64,000 nt of DNA from Variovorax paradoxus. GTDB lineage: Bacteria > Pseudomonadota > Gammaproteobacteria > Burkholderiales > Burkholderiaceae_C. The translations under genes and the position numbers were made by a program. The DNA is taken from assembly GCF_022009635.1 (NCBI RefSeq), contig NZ_CP091716.1, forward strand, positions 6,814,501 through 6,878,500, read 5' to 3'. The notes under the pieces were generated by a model that was not told where the DNA came from, did no database searches, and saw only the letters and a program-made list of their open reading frames with translations. Positions 56,385 through 64,000 of the stretch are shown here, one piece after another. Within the stretch, counting starts at the first letter, position 1, and each line of letters starts with the position of its first letter.

Positions 56385-57578
56385 TCAGCCGGCCGCGCGC
56401 TTGGACAGGATCTCGAAGGCCGGCAGGGTCTTGCCCTCCAGCACTTCCAGGAAGGCGCCGCCGCCGGTCGAGATGTAGCCGACCTGCTTCTCGATGCCGT
56501 ACTTGGCGATGGCCGCCAGCGTGTCGCCGCCGCCGGCGATCGAGAACGCGCTGCTCTCGGCAATCGCCTGCGCGATGGCCTTGGTGCCGCCCGCGAAGGC
56601 GTCGAACTCGAACACGCCCACCGGGCCGTTCCAGACGATGGTGCCGGCCTCGCGCAGCTGCGTGGCGAGCTGGGCTGCCGTCTTGGGGCCGATGTCCAGG
56701 ATCAGGTCGTCGTCGGCCACGTCGCTCGCGTCCTTGACGGTGGCGGCCGCGTCGGCCGCGAAGGTCTTGGCCGTGACCACGTCCACCGGGATCGGCACGT
56801 CGGCGCCGCGCGCGCGCATGGCGTCGATCACGGCCTTGGCCTGGTCGACCAGGTCGGGCTCGGCCAGCGACTTGCCGATCTTCAGGCCGGCGGCCAGCAT
56901 GAAGGTGTTGGCGATGCCGCCACCCACGATCAGCTGGTCGACGTTGGCCGACAGGCTCTCGAGGATGGTGAGCTTGGTGCTGACCTTCGAGCCCGCCACG
57001 ATGGCCACCAGCGGCCGCTTGGGCTGGGCCAGCGCCTTGGTGATGGCGTCGATCTCGGCCGCCAGCAGCGGACCGGCGGCGGCGATCTTGGCGAACTGCG
57101 CGATGCCGTAGGTGGTGGCCTCGGCGCGGTGCGCGGTGCCGAAGGCGTCGTTCACGTAGATGTCGGTGAGCGCGGCCAGCTTGCGGGCCAGCGCTTCGTC
57201 GTTCTTCTTCTCGCCCTTGTTGACGCGGCAGTTCTCGAGCAGCACGACCTGGCCGGGCTTGACGTCGACGCCGTCGACCCAGTTCGCGACCAGCGGCACT
57301 TCACGGCCGAGCAGCTCGCCCAGGCGCCTGGCGACGGGGGCCAGCGAGTCTTCGGGCTTGAACTCGCCTTCGGTCGGACGGCCCAGGTGCGAAGTGACCA
57401 TCACGGCCGCGCCGGAGTCGAGCGCCAGCTGGATGCAGGGCACCGAGGCGCGCACGCGCGTGTCTTCGGTGATGTTGCCGGCGTCGTCCTGCGGCACGTT
57501 GAGGTCGGCACGGATGAAGACGCGCTGGCCGGCGGCCTTGCCCTGTGCGCAGAGGTCGGTGAATCGAATGACGTTCAT
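56385..57578 (-). CDS. pgk: Phosphoglycerate kinase
   Basis: Reversible transfer of phosphate between 1,3-bisphosphoglycerate and ADP. 397 residues from [20 protein letters not shown]. Signature [14 protein letters not shown] (about 19-32), [20 protein letters not shown] and the ATP site [15 protein letters not shown] near the C-terminus. The frame is open 12 codons further upstream but family start supports 57578. It precedes pyk in reading order. Confidence 0.96.
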   Translation of the reverse strand: MNVIRFTDLCAQGKAAGQRVFIRADLNVPQDDAGNITEDTRVRASVPCIQLALDSGAAVMVTSHLGRPTEGEFKPEDSLAPVARRLGELLGREVPLVANWVDGVDVKPGQVVLLENCRVNKGEKKNDEALARKLAALTDIYVNDAFGTAHRAEATTYGIAQFAKIAAAGPLLAAEIDAITKALAQPKRPLVAIVAGSKVSTKLTILESLSANVDQLIVGGGIANTFMLAAGLKIGKSLAEPDLVDQAKAVIDAMRARGADVPIPVDVVTAKTFAADAAATVKDASDVADDDLILDIGPKTAAQLATQLREAGTIVWNGPVGVFEFDAFAGGTKAIAQAIAESSAFSIAGGGDTLAAIAKYGIEKQVGYISTGGGAFLEVLEGKTLPAFEILSKRAAG

Positions 57579-57669
57579 GGGTCTGGAGGAGGTGAAAGAC
57601 GGGTCGGCCTGCATTGTAGGTTTGGCCCTGTCGCGGCCCTGAGCGTCCCTTGCGGCAGTCCGATGCTTT

Positions 57670-58575
57670 TCAGGCCTCCTGCTGCGCCCTGGCGAACTGC
57701 TCCAGGATCTCGACGAAGCCCGTGGCTGCCGGCGAGAGGCTGCGCCGGGCCGCGCTGTAGACGCATACCTCGCGGTGGAAGTCGGGCGATTCGAGCCGCA
57801 CCATCCGCAGCCCGTGGGCGCGCACCAGCGGCGCGGAATAGGTCGGGCACACGGTCAGCCCCAGCCCCGACGCCACCATGCCCAGCGCGGTGGTCATGTA
57901 CGACACCTCCTGGGTGCCGGGGCGCAGCATGTAGTCGCGCTCTGCCGGGGCCAGCTCGGGCAGCACCCGCTGGCGGAAATCGCGCGTGGGCGCGATGAAG
58001 GTGTAGGGCTCCAGCTCGTGCCAGCGCACCTTGCGGCGGTTGGCGAAGGCATGGCCGGGCGGGCAGATCAGCCAGTGCCGGTCGCGCAGCAGCGTGCGGC
58101 GCTCGATGGCGCCGTCCACCGCCACGTCCTGGCCCACGGCCAGCTCCACGTCGCCGGCGCTCACGCCCGCCAGCAGGTTCTCTGGCAGGGTGTCGGCCAG
58201 GCGCACGTCCACGTCGGGGTACTTCTCGCGGTAGACGGCGATCACGCGCGGCATCAGCGTGCAGGCCATGAGCTGCGGCGCCGCAAGCCGCAACAAGCCT
58301 TTCTTCTTGTCACGCAGGTCGGTGACGCCGGCCACCGCGCCCGCCAGGTCGCCGAGCAGCCGGTGCACCGACGGCAAGAACTCGCGCCCCGCCTCCGACA
58401 GCTGCACGCTGCGGGTGTTGCGGTCGAGCAGCTGAACGCCCATTTCGCGCTCGAGCTCGCGCACCAGCACGCTGAGCGCCGACTGGGTGAGGTGCAGCTG
58501 CTGCGCGGCGGCGGTGAAGCTGCCGCTCTCGGCCACGGCGGCGAAGGCGCGCAACTGGCGCAGGGTGAGGTTCAT
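57670..58575 (-). CDS. LysR-family regulator of the adjacent catabolic operon
   Basis: 301 residues: HTH (about 1-60, [20 protein letters not shown]) and the co-inducer domain. Divergent from the VOC/hydrolase/monooxygenase operon, with a dyad between; the arrangement makes it the likely regulator. The inducer is unknown. The ATG at 58575 is preferred over a longer frame that extends through the intergenic dyad. Confidence 0.88.
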   Translation of the reverse strand: MNLTLRQLRAFAAVAESGSFTAAAQQLHLTQSALSVLVRELEREMGVQLLDRNTRSVQLSEAGREFLPSVHRLLGDLAGAVAGVTDLRDKKKGLLRLAAPQLMACTLMPRVIAVYREKYPDVDVRLADTLPENLLAGVSAGDVELAVGQDVAVDGAIERRTLLRDRHWLICPPGHAFANRRKVRWHELEPYTFIAPTRDFRQRVLPELAPAERDYMLRPGTQEVSYMTTALGMVASGLGLTVCPTYSAPLVRAHGLRMVRLESPDFHREVCVYSAARRSLSPAATGFVEILEQFARAQQEA

Positions 58576-58592
58576 ATATATGGTTATTTCAT

Positions 58593-58616
58593 CAATCGAT
58601 GAATTAATTTCGATTG
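58593..58616. promoter_or_regulatory. LysR-type operator candidate
   Basis: 7-bp perfect inverted arms CAATCGA (58593-58599) and TCGATTG (58610-58616) around a 10-base AT-rich centre, in the 91-base gap between the divergent LysR gene and the VOC-led operon. The arm length, spacing and position fit a LysR recognition site. Confidence 0.65.
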
Positions 58617-58666
58617 CATCATAAGACCCGGCATCGCCCAATACCGGCTCACCGGAGACACGAGCC

Positions 58667-59206
58667 ATGCCAACCCCACCACCGCCCGTGCGCGGGCTGC
58701 ACCACTTCGCCTGGCGCTGCCGCGACAGCGAGGAAACCCGCCGCTTCTACGAAGACCTGCTGGGCCTGCCGCTGGCGCACGTCATCAAGAGCGACCACGT
58801 GCCGAGCACCGGCGAGTACTGCCCCTACGTGCACATCTTTTTCCAGATGCGCGACGGCTCGTACATCGCCTTCTTCGACCTGGGCGACGACATCGCCGCC
58901 CTGCCCTCGCCCAACACGCCCGCATGGGTGAACCACATCGCGCTGCGCGTCGATTCGGTGGACGACCTGCTGGCCGCCAAGGCGCGGCTCGAGGGCGCCG
59001 GCGTCGAGGTGCTGGGCGTGACCGACCACCACATCATCGAGTCGATCTATTTCTTCGACCCCAACGGCATCCGCGTGGAGCTGACCACGCCGACCGTGCC
59101 ACAGGCCGAGATGGACGCGCACGCCCTGCGCGCCCATGCCGACCTGGACGCCTGGACCGCGCGCAAGGCCGAACTTCGCGCGGCAAGGAGTGCGCCGAAT
59201 GCCTGA
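58667..59206 (+). CDS. VOC-family protein (glyoxalase/extradiol-dioxygenase fold)
   Basis: 179 residues, one VOC module pair: GLHHFAWRCRDSEETRRFYE (about 9-28) and the second half WVNHIALRVDSVDD with IRVELTTP. The probable metal ligands are the His in LHHFAW, His in VNHIAL and Glu in IRVELT, the pattern of metal-dependent VOC enzymes. It could be a ring-cleaving dioxygenase or a lyase/isomerase. First gene of the plus-strand operon; the next start overlaps its end by eight bases. Confidence 0.82.
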   Translation: MPTPPPPVRGLHHFAWRCRDSEETRRFYEDLLGLPLAHVIKSDHVPSTGEYCPYVHIFFQMRDGSYIAFFDLGDDIAALPSPNTPAWVNHIALRVDSVDDLLAAKARLEGAGVEVLGVTDHHIIESIYFFDPNGIRVELTTPTVPQAEMDAHALRAHADLDAWTARKAELRAARSAPNA

Positions 59207-60320
59207 GCTGCAACTCGCCGTCATCGACGTGAAGCCCGGCGCCTCGATGGAGAGCCAGTCGGGCCTGCAGCTGCTGCGCCCGCGCATCTACGGCGCCTAC
59301 CAGGCACCGCAAGGGCCGAAGAAGGTCGCGGCCATCGTGATGCACCCGACCAGCAACTTCATGGGCCACTACCTGATCGGCCCGCTGGCCGAGCGCGGCA
59401 TCTGCTGCATGGGCCTCAACTCCCGCTTCGTGGGCAACGACACGGTGCTGCTGATGGAGCGCGCCATTCAAGACCTGGGCGCCGGCGTGCAGTACCTGCG
59501 CGCGGCCGGCTACGAGAAGGTGTTCCTGGTCGGCAACTCCGGCGGCGCCGCGCTCTCGGCCTTCTACCAGGCGCAGGCCGAGAAGCTCACCGCCACGCAC
59601 CTGCCCGACGGCGACCCGACGCACCTGCACCCGGGCGACCTGCCGCCCGTGGACGGAATCGCGCTGTGCGCCGCTCACCTGGGCCGCACCCGGCTGATGC
59701 GCGACTGGATCGACCCCTCGGTCACCGACGAGCACGACCCGCTTTCCGTGAACCCCGAGCTCGACATGTACGACCCGCGCCACCGCGTGCCCTACGACAG
59801 CGACTTCCTCGCCCGTTTCAGCGCGGCGCAGAAGGCGCGGCTGGACCGCATCGAGCAGTGGTGCGTCGACCGCCTCGCGCTGCTGCGCGGCACGAAGGGC
59901 GCGCCGCGCGACCAGACCTTCATCGTCTACCGCACGCATGCCGATCCGCGCTGCGTCGACCTCTCGCTCGACGCCAACGACCGCCTGCCCGGCAGCGTGT
60001 GGGGCGACGCGCGGCAGGTGAACTACTCGGCCAACGCGATGGGCCGCACCACCTCGCTCACGGCCTTTCTCTCGCAGTGGTCGTCGCGCTCGCAGGCCGA
60101 CGGGCCGACCAACCTCGCGCGCACCACGGTGCCGAAGCTGCTGCTGACCTACACCGGCGACCAGTCGACCTTCCCGAGCACGCGCGACGCGTGGATGGCG
60201 GCGGGCGGATCGCGCATCCGCAATGTCGACATCGTGGGCGGCAACCACTATCTCGCGGGGCAGCCCGAGCTGATTCCCCAGGCGGCGGACGCCATCGCCG
60301 AATTCGCGCACGCGCTGTAG
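59199..60320 (+). CDS. Alpha/beta hydrolase of the catabolic operon
   Basis: 373 residues with nucleophile motif GNSGG (LVGNSGGAALSAFY, about 108-121), oxyanion-like MHPTSNFMGHYLIG, and a C-terminal His in GGNHYLAGQ. The length and insertions (about 130-260) exceed the minimal fold. Start at 59199 is fixed by the AAGGAG ribosome binding site (59185-59190); it overlaps the VOC gene. Substrate unknown, presumably a product of the adjacent monooxygenase or dioxygenase. Confidence 0.8.
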   Translation: MPELQLAVIDVKPGASMESQSGLQLLRPRIYGAYQAPQGPKKVAAIVMHPTSNFMGHYLIGPLAERGICCMGLNSRFVGNDTVLLMERAIQDLGAGVQYLRAAGYEKVFLVGNSGGAALSAFYQAQAEKLTATHLPDGDPTHLHPGDLPPVDGIALCAAHLGRTRLMRDWIDPSVTDEHDPLSVNPELDMYDPRHRVPYDSDFLARFSAAQKARLDRIEQWCVDRLALLRGTKGAPRDQTFIVYRTHADPRCVDLSLDANDRLPGSVWGDARQVNYSANAMGRTTSLTAFLSQWSSRSQADGPTNLARTTVPKLLLTYTGDQSTFPSTRDAWMAAGGSRIRNVDIVGGNHYLAGQPELIPQAADAIAEFAHAL

Positions 60321-60327
60321 AAGACCC

Positions 60328-61980
60328 ATGGAAAACTTTGCATTCGCACCGGCCTACGAGCTGCCGGTCTGGCCCTTCACGCCCCCGCCCGAGCTGAACA
60401 GCGCGAAGCTCGTACGCCACCCGATCGTGATCGTCGGCGCCGGCCCTTCGGGTCTCACGCTGGCCTGCGACCTCGCGCAGCGCGGCGTGCATGCGGTGCT
60501 GCTGGACGAAGACGACACCGTGGGCGTGCGCGGCGCCTCGTCGCGCGGCATCTGCTATGCGCAGAAGAGCCTGGAAATCTTCGAGCGCCTGGGCATCTAC
60601 GAACGCATCGCGGCCAAGGGCATCACCTGGTCGTTCGGGCGCACCTTCTCGGGCGAACAGGAGGTCTACAACTTCAACCTGCAGACCGACAGCGTCTCGA
60701 GGCAGCCGCCCTTCATCAACCTGCAGCAGTTCTACGTCGAGTGGTTCTTGGTCGATCGCATCCTCGAGCTGGGCATGACCGACGTGCGCTGGAAGAGCCG
60801 CGTGACGCGCGTCGAGCAAATGGCCGACGGCGTGCGCCTGGAGATCGAGACGCCCGCCGGCAGCTACGCCATCGAGGCCGACCGGTTGATCGACGCGACC
60901 GGCGCCAACAGCCCGATCCGCGCGCAGCTGGGCATCGAGGCGCATTCGTCGCGCAGCACCGACCGCTGGTGCATCAGCGACGTGCGCTTCAAGAAACCGC
61001 TGCCGACCGAGCGCTGGACCTGGGTCGACGCGCCCTTCAACGAAGGCCGTGGCGTGTGGCAGCACCTGATGGCCGACGGCGTGTGGCGCATCGACTACCA
61101 GATGCCGGAAGACTGCGACACGGCCTACATCAGCAAGCCCGAGGTGGCCGGCGCGCGGCTGCGCGAGCAACTGGGGCCGGACGTGGAGTTCGAGTTCGTG
61201 TGGATCGGGCCCTACGGCTACCGCGACCACCTGCTGGACAGCTTCAGGCACGGCCGTGTGTTCTTCATCGGCGACGCGGCGCACGTGGTGAGCCCCTTCG
61301 GCGCGCGCGGCGGCAACAGCGGCATCCAGGACGCGGCCAACCTCGGCTGGAAGCTCGCGCTGGCCGCGCAGGGCAAGGCCGGCGACGCGCTGCTCGACAG
61401 CTACGACGCCGAAAGGCAGCCGGCCGCCAGGCAGAACCTGCAGGTGACGAGCCGCTCGGCGCGCTTCCTCGCGCCGCGCTCGCCGGCCGAGCACACGCTG
61501 CGCCGCGCCGTGGTGGCGCTGGCCGCGCGCCATCCGTTCGCGCGGGCGCTGGTCAACACCGGACGCATGTCGGTCGCCAACGACTACCCGCCCGCGCCCG
61601 TGCTGCCCGAAGGCGCGCGCACGGTGCAGAACCTGCCGCTGCACTGGGCCGACGGCCGCGAGACGACGCTGATGCAGCTGCTGGCCGAAGGCACGCAATG
61701 CATAGGCCTGTGGTTCGCGCCGACGCGCGAGCAGGCGCTGGCCGCCCTCGACGCCACCGCCGCATTGCCGTTGCGCCTGCTGGCCGTGGGCGGCGAGAGC
61801 GGCCTGCCCACGCTGCGGCCCGACGACAGGCTGGCGGCCCATCTCGGCATGGATGGCGCGGGCGGCTTCGCGCTGGTGCGCCCCGACGCCTACCGCGCCG
61901 CCCTGCTCTCGAACGCCACGCCGCAAGCCATCGCATCCGCGGCACGCACCGCGCTCGCCCACGACGACAAGACCCCATGA
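60328..61980 (+). CDS. FAD-dependent aromatic monooxygenase-like oxidoreductase
   Basis: 550 residues, group A flavin hydroxylase related to MhpA/PheA-type ring hydroxylases. N-terminal FAD motif IVIVGAGPSGLTLACDLA (about 31-48), middle IDATGANSPIRAQLG in the place of the DG motif, and C-terminal GDAAHVVSPFGARGGNSGIQDAANLGWKL (in part FIGDAAHVVSPFGARGGNS). A C-terminal thioredoxin-like region follows. Substrate unknown. Its stop overlaps the DUF2783 start (ATGA). Confidence 0.85.
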   Translation: MENFAFAPAYELPVWPFTPPPELNSAKLVRHPIVIVGAGPSGLTLACDLAQRGVHAVLLDEDDTVGVRGASSRGICYAQKSLEIFERLGIYERIAAKGITWSFGRTFSGEQEVYNFNLQTDSVSRQPPFINLQQFYVEWFLVDRILELGMTDVRWKSRVTRVEQMADGVRLEIETPAGSYAIEADRLIDATGANSPIRAQLGIEAHSSRSTDRWCISDVRFKKPLPTERWTWVDAPFNEGRGVWQHLMADGVWRIDYQMPEDCDTAYISKPEVAGARLREQLGPDVEFEFVWIGPYGYRDHLLDSFRHGRVFFIGDAAHVVSPFGARGGNSGIQDAANLGWKLALAAQGKAGDALLDSYDAERQPAARQNLQVTSRSARFLAPRSPAEHTLRRAVVALAARHPFARALVNTGRMSVANDYPPAPVLPEGARTVQNLPLHWADGRETTLMQLLAEGTQCIGLWFAPTREQALAALDATAALPLRLLAVGGESGLPTLRPDDRLAAHLGMDGAGGFALVRPDAYRAALLSNATPQAIASAARTALAHDDKTP

Positions 61981-62183
61981 ACACAGCGCCCCGCATCCCC
62001 GACCCCGACGGCTTCTATGCCGCCCTGCTCGCCGCGCACGAGGGCCTGAGCGAAGCGCACAGCGCCGACCTGAATGCTCGCCTCGTGCTGCTGCTGGCCA
62101 ACCAGTGCGCCGACCAGGAGGTGCTGCTGGCCTGCATCCGCGCGGCCGCCGAAGACAACCCCACGACCGACCCCACACCATGA
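61977..62183 (+). CDS. DUF2783 microprotein
   Basis: 68 residues, MNTAPRIPDPDGFYAALLAA, predicted as two helices (about 9-40 and 45-62). It matches DUF2783, a small family found beside FAD-dependent oxidoreductases. It is coupled by ATGA both to the monooxygenase upstream and the MBL-fold gene downstream, so equimolar synthesis and a physical partnership with the monooxygenase are plausible. It is easy to miss because it is so short. Confidence 0.8.
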   Translation: MNTAPRIPDPDGFYAALLAAHEGLSEAHSADLNARLVLLLANQCADQEVLLACIRAAAEDNPTTDPTP

Positions 62184-63157
62184 CCGCCAACGTTTCTTTC
62201 GCTTCCGCCTCGGACACCCGCGAGCAGAAGCCCCGGCTGCGCGAGCTCGCGCCCGGTGCCTACGGCTACATCAGCGACTTCGACCCCAACTGCGGCTTCG
62301 TGGTCGGCGACGACCAGGTGGTGCTGATCGACACGCGCCCCACGCCGCGCATGGCGCGCGACTTTCTCGCGGCCATCCGCACGGTGACCGACAAGCCGAT
62401 CAAGACCATCGTGCTCACCCACTACCACGCGGTGCGCGTGATGGGCGCGAGCGCCTTCGGCGAGGTGGAGCAGATCATCGCGAGCAACGGCACGCTCGAC
62501 TGGATCCGCACGCGCGGCCAGGCCGACTTCGATTCGGAAGTGGGCCGCTTCCCGCGCCTGTTCGCAGGCGTGGAAGAGATCCCGGGCCTGACCTTCCCGA
62601 CGACGAGCTTCCAGGGCGAGATGAGCCTGTGGCTCGGCCCCCGCCCCGGCACCGGCCGCGAGCTGCGGCTGATGGCGCTGGGCCGCGGCCATTCGAGCGG
62701 CGACACCGTCGCCTGGCTGCCCGACTGCGGCGTGCTGTTCTCGGGCGACGTGGTCGAGAACCACTGCGGCGTGTACGCGGGCGACGCCTACATCGGCGAC
62801 TGGGCCGGCACGCTCGACGCGGTGCGCGCGCTGAACCCGCGCGTGCTGGTGCCGGGCCGTGGCGCGGTGCTGCAGGACGAAGCCGCCTGCGCCGAGGCGA
62901 TCGGACTGACCAAGGCATTCCTCTCGACGCTGCTGGACAGCGTGAAGGCCGGCATCGCCGCGGGCGACACGCTCAAGGGCTGCTTCGCGCGCGCCGAGGC
63001 GGCCATGACGCCGCGCTTCGGCAACTGGCCCGTGTTCCAGCACGTGCTGCCCTTCGACGTGTCGCGCGCCTATGACGAGCTGCGCGGCATCGAGCACCCG
63101 GTGGTGTGGACCGCCGAGCGCGACCGCGAGCTCTGGCAGGTGCTGCGCGGCGAATGA
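62180..63157 (+). CDS. MBL-fold protein with altered metal site
   Basis: 325 residues with metallo-beta-lactamase fold. The usual HxHxDH is HYHAVR (His81, His83, then Val85 and Arg86 in place of Asp and His); the third His is His171 (GRGHSSGD), Asp190 (FSGDVVENH) is kept, and the last His is replaced by Arg227 (PGRG). So zinc site 1 is intact but site 2 ligands are lost. Activity, if any, would need one metal. It ends the coupled part of the operon and is followed by a solute receptor. Confidence 0.82.
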   Translation: MTANVSFASASDTREQKPRLRELAPGAYGYISDFDPNCGFVVGDDQVVLIDTRPTPRMARDFLAAIRTVTDKPIKTIVLTHYHAVRVMGASAFGEVEQIIASNGTLDWIRTRGQADFDSEVGRFPRLFAGVEEIPGLTFPTTSFQGEMSLWLGPRPGTGRELRLMALGRGHSSGDTVAWLPDCGVLFSGDVVENHCGVYAGDAYIGDWAGTLDAVRALNPRVLVPGRGAVLQDEAACAEAIGLTKAFLSTLLDSVKAGIAAGDTLKGCFARAEAAMTPRFGNWPVFQHVLPFDVSRAYDELRGIEHPVVWTAERDRELWQVLRGE

Positions 63158-63208
63158 CCTGACCCCAACCGATTTCGAGATTCAAGACAAGCAACGGAGA
63201 CAAAAGAC

Positions 63209-64000
63209 ATGATGAAACGCTTCCTTCCCCTGCTGGCCGCGGCCCTCGCGCTGGCCACCACCCTCGCATCGGCGCAGCCGGCGGCCTACCCGAGCCAGCC
63301 CATCAAGTGGATCGTGCCGTACGCGGCCGGCGGCGGCACCGACAACCTCGCGCGCTCGCTGGCCGAGGCGATGCAGCCTTCGCTGGGGCAGCCGCTGATC
63401 ATCGACAACCGGCCGGGCGCGTCGACCAACATCGGCGTGTCGGTGATGATGCAGGCCAAGCCCGACGGCTACACGGTCATGCAGGCCGAGAACGCGGCGC
63501 TGCTGTTCAACGAGCACATGTTCGTGAAGCTGCCCTACAAGCCCGCGACCGACTTCACCTACATCGGCACCATCGGCCGCTTCCCGGTGGCGCTGGTGGT
63601 GCACCCCGACTTTCCCGCGAAGAACGTGGCGGAGTTCGTGCGCTACGTGAAGGCCAACCCCGAGAAGGTCAGCTATGCGTCGCCGGGCAACGGCTCGCCG
63701 CACCACATGGCGATGGAGCTGTTCAAGCAGAAGGCCGGCCTGAGCATCGTGCACGTGCCGTACAAGGGCGCCGCGCCCGCCATGTCCGACGTGATGGGCG
63801 GCCAGGTGCCGGTGATGATGCTGGACCTGGCCTCGGGCCTGTCGATCATCAAGTCGGGCAAGGTGCGGGTGCTGGCCATCGCGCTGCCGCAGCGCGCCAA
63901 TGCGCTGCCCGAGGTGCCGACCTTCGTCGAGGCCGGCTTCCCCGATGTCAACGCCTACGCCTTCCACGGCCTGATCGGCCCGGCCGGCATGCCGCCGGAA
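63209..64000 (+). CDS. Bug/TctC-type tripartite tricarboxylate receptor (cut by window end)
   Basis: Periplasmic solute-binding protein of the Bug family, common in Burkholderiales. First 264 codons are present. Signal peptide (cleavage near ASAQP, residues 22-26), then YPSQPIKWIVPYAAGGGTDN and PGASTNIGVSVMMQAKPDGYT, the classic Bug ligand-site motifs; conserved NGSPHHMAMELFKQKAG follows. No TctA/TctB membrane genes are in the window. It probably captures the substrate of the operon. A GGAG site precedes the ATG at 63209. Confidence 0.93.
   Translation, partial: MMKRFLPLLAAALALATTLASAQPAAYPSQPIKWIVPYAAGGGTDNLARSLAEAMQPSLGQPLIIDNRPGASTNIGVSVMMQAKPDGYTVMQAENAALLFNEHMFVKLPYKPATDFTYIGTIGRFPVALVVHPDFPAKNVAEFVRYVKANPEKVSYASPGNGSPHHMAMELFKQKAGLSIVHVPYKGAAPAMSDVMGGQVPVMMLDLASGLSIIKSGKVRVLAIALPQRANALPEVPTFVEAGFPDVNAYAFHGLIGPAGMPPE

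Overview
The window is a contiguous piece of a high-GC chromosome from a betaproteobacterium of the Burkholderiales, most likely Comamonadaceae and close to Variovorax. The evidence is the codon use, the families of the housekeeping proteins, the order pgk-pyk-fba-purC-purE-purK-tsaC, a bona fide ACC deaminase with its Lrp-type regulator, and a Bug/TctC-type receptor. I see no rRNA, tRNA, insertion sequence, prophage or CRISPR array. Coding density is very high; no gene-free stretch exceeds 300 bases, the longest being the roughly 280-base gap upstream of oxyR.

Layout. 1-7760 (minus strand) is the spc and alpha ribosomal-protein operon, from rplN through secY, rpmJ, rpsM, rpsK and rpsD into a truncated rpoA. 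It has its own near-consensus promoter at 7904-7932, a terminator-like hairpin between rpsK and rpsD, and no infA between secY and rpmJ. 7976-13113 holds an esterase-like protein, proC, a hotdog dehydratase, ubiA, dps and oxyR. 13415-20937 is a 5-oxoproline (pyroglutamate) utilisation locus: a minus-strand operon DUF969-DUF979-pcp-pxpA-pxpBC-biotin carboxylase/BCCP, and a divergent FadR-type regulator with a perfect FadR-type operator in between.

20953-30114 holds a GNAT, a LysE exporter, DUF4166-epimerase-recG, queA-tgt (queuosine) and an SDR. 30184-36511 is a minus-strand membrane and envelope block: DUF3597, a zinc-ribbon membrane protein, DUF2145, a small exported protein, a YiaAB protein, an LplT-like/PlsC-like fusion and a CREST-type membrane hydrolase, facing an XRE regulator. 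37395-40384 contains pyrF and a translationally coupled tsaB-rimI-uracil-DNA-glycosylase-like operon. 40496-45784 contains a DeoR regulator, a NudK-like Nudix enzyme, ogt, dacB and a secreted lipase-like lipoprotein.

45797-57578 is the purine/glycolysis block (tsaC, purK, purE, purC, fba, pyk, pgk). Two plus-strand genes (cnoX-like and META lipoprotein) and an acdR-acdS-hydrolase segment are interspersed in it. 57670-64000 is a LysR-controlled, tightly coupled accessory operon: VOC protein, alpha/beta hydrolase, FAD monooxygenase, DUF2783 microprotein, an MBL-fold protein with an altered metal site, and a Bug-type solute receptor cut by the window end. It looks like an uncharacterised catabolic route for an aromatic or related compound.

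The two systems I would look at first are the 5-oxoproline operon, which together encodes every domain of a urea carboxylase plus PxpA, and the terminal FAD monooxygenase/DUF2783/MBL operon.
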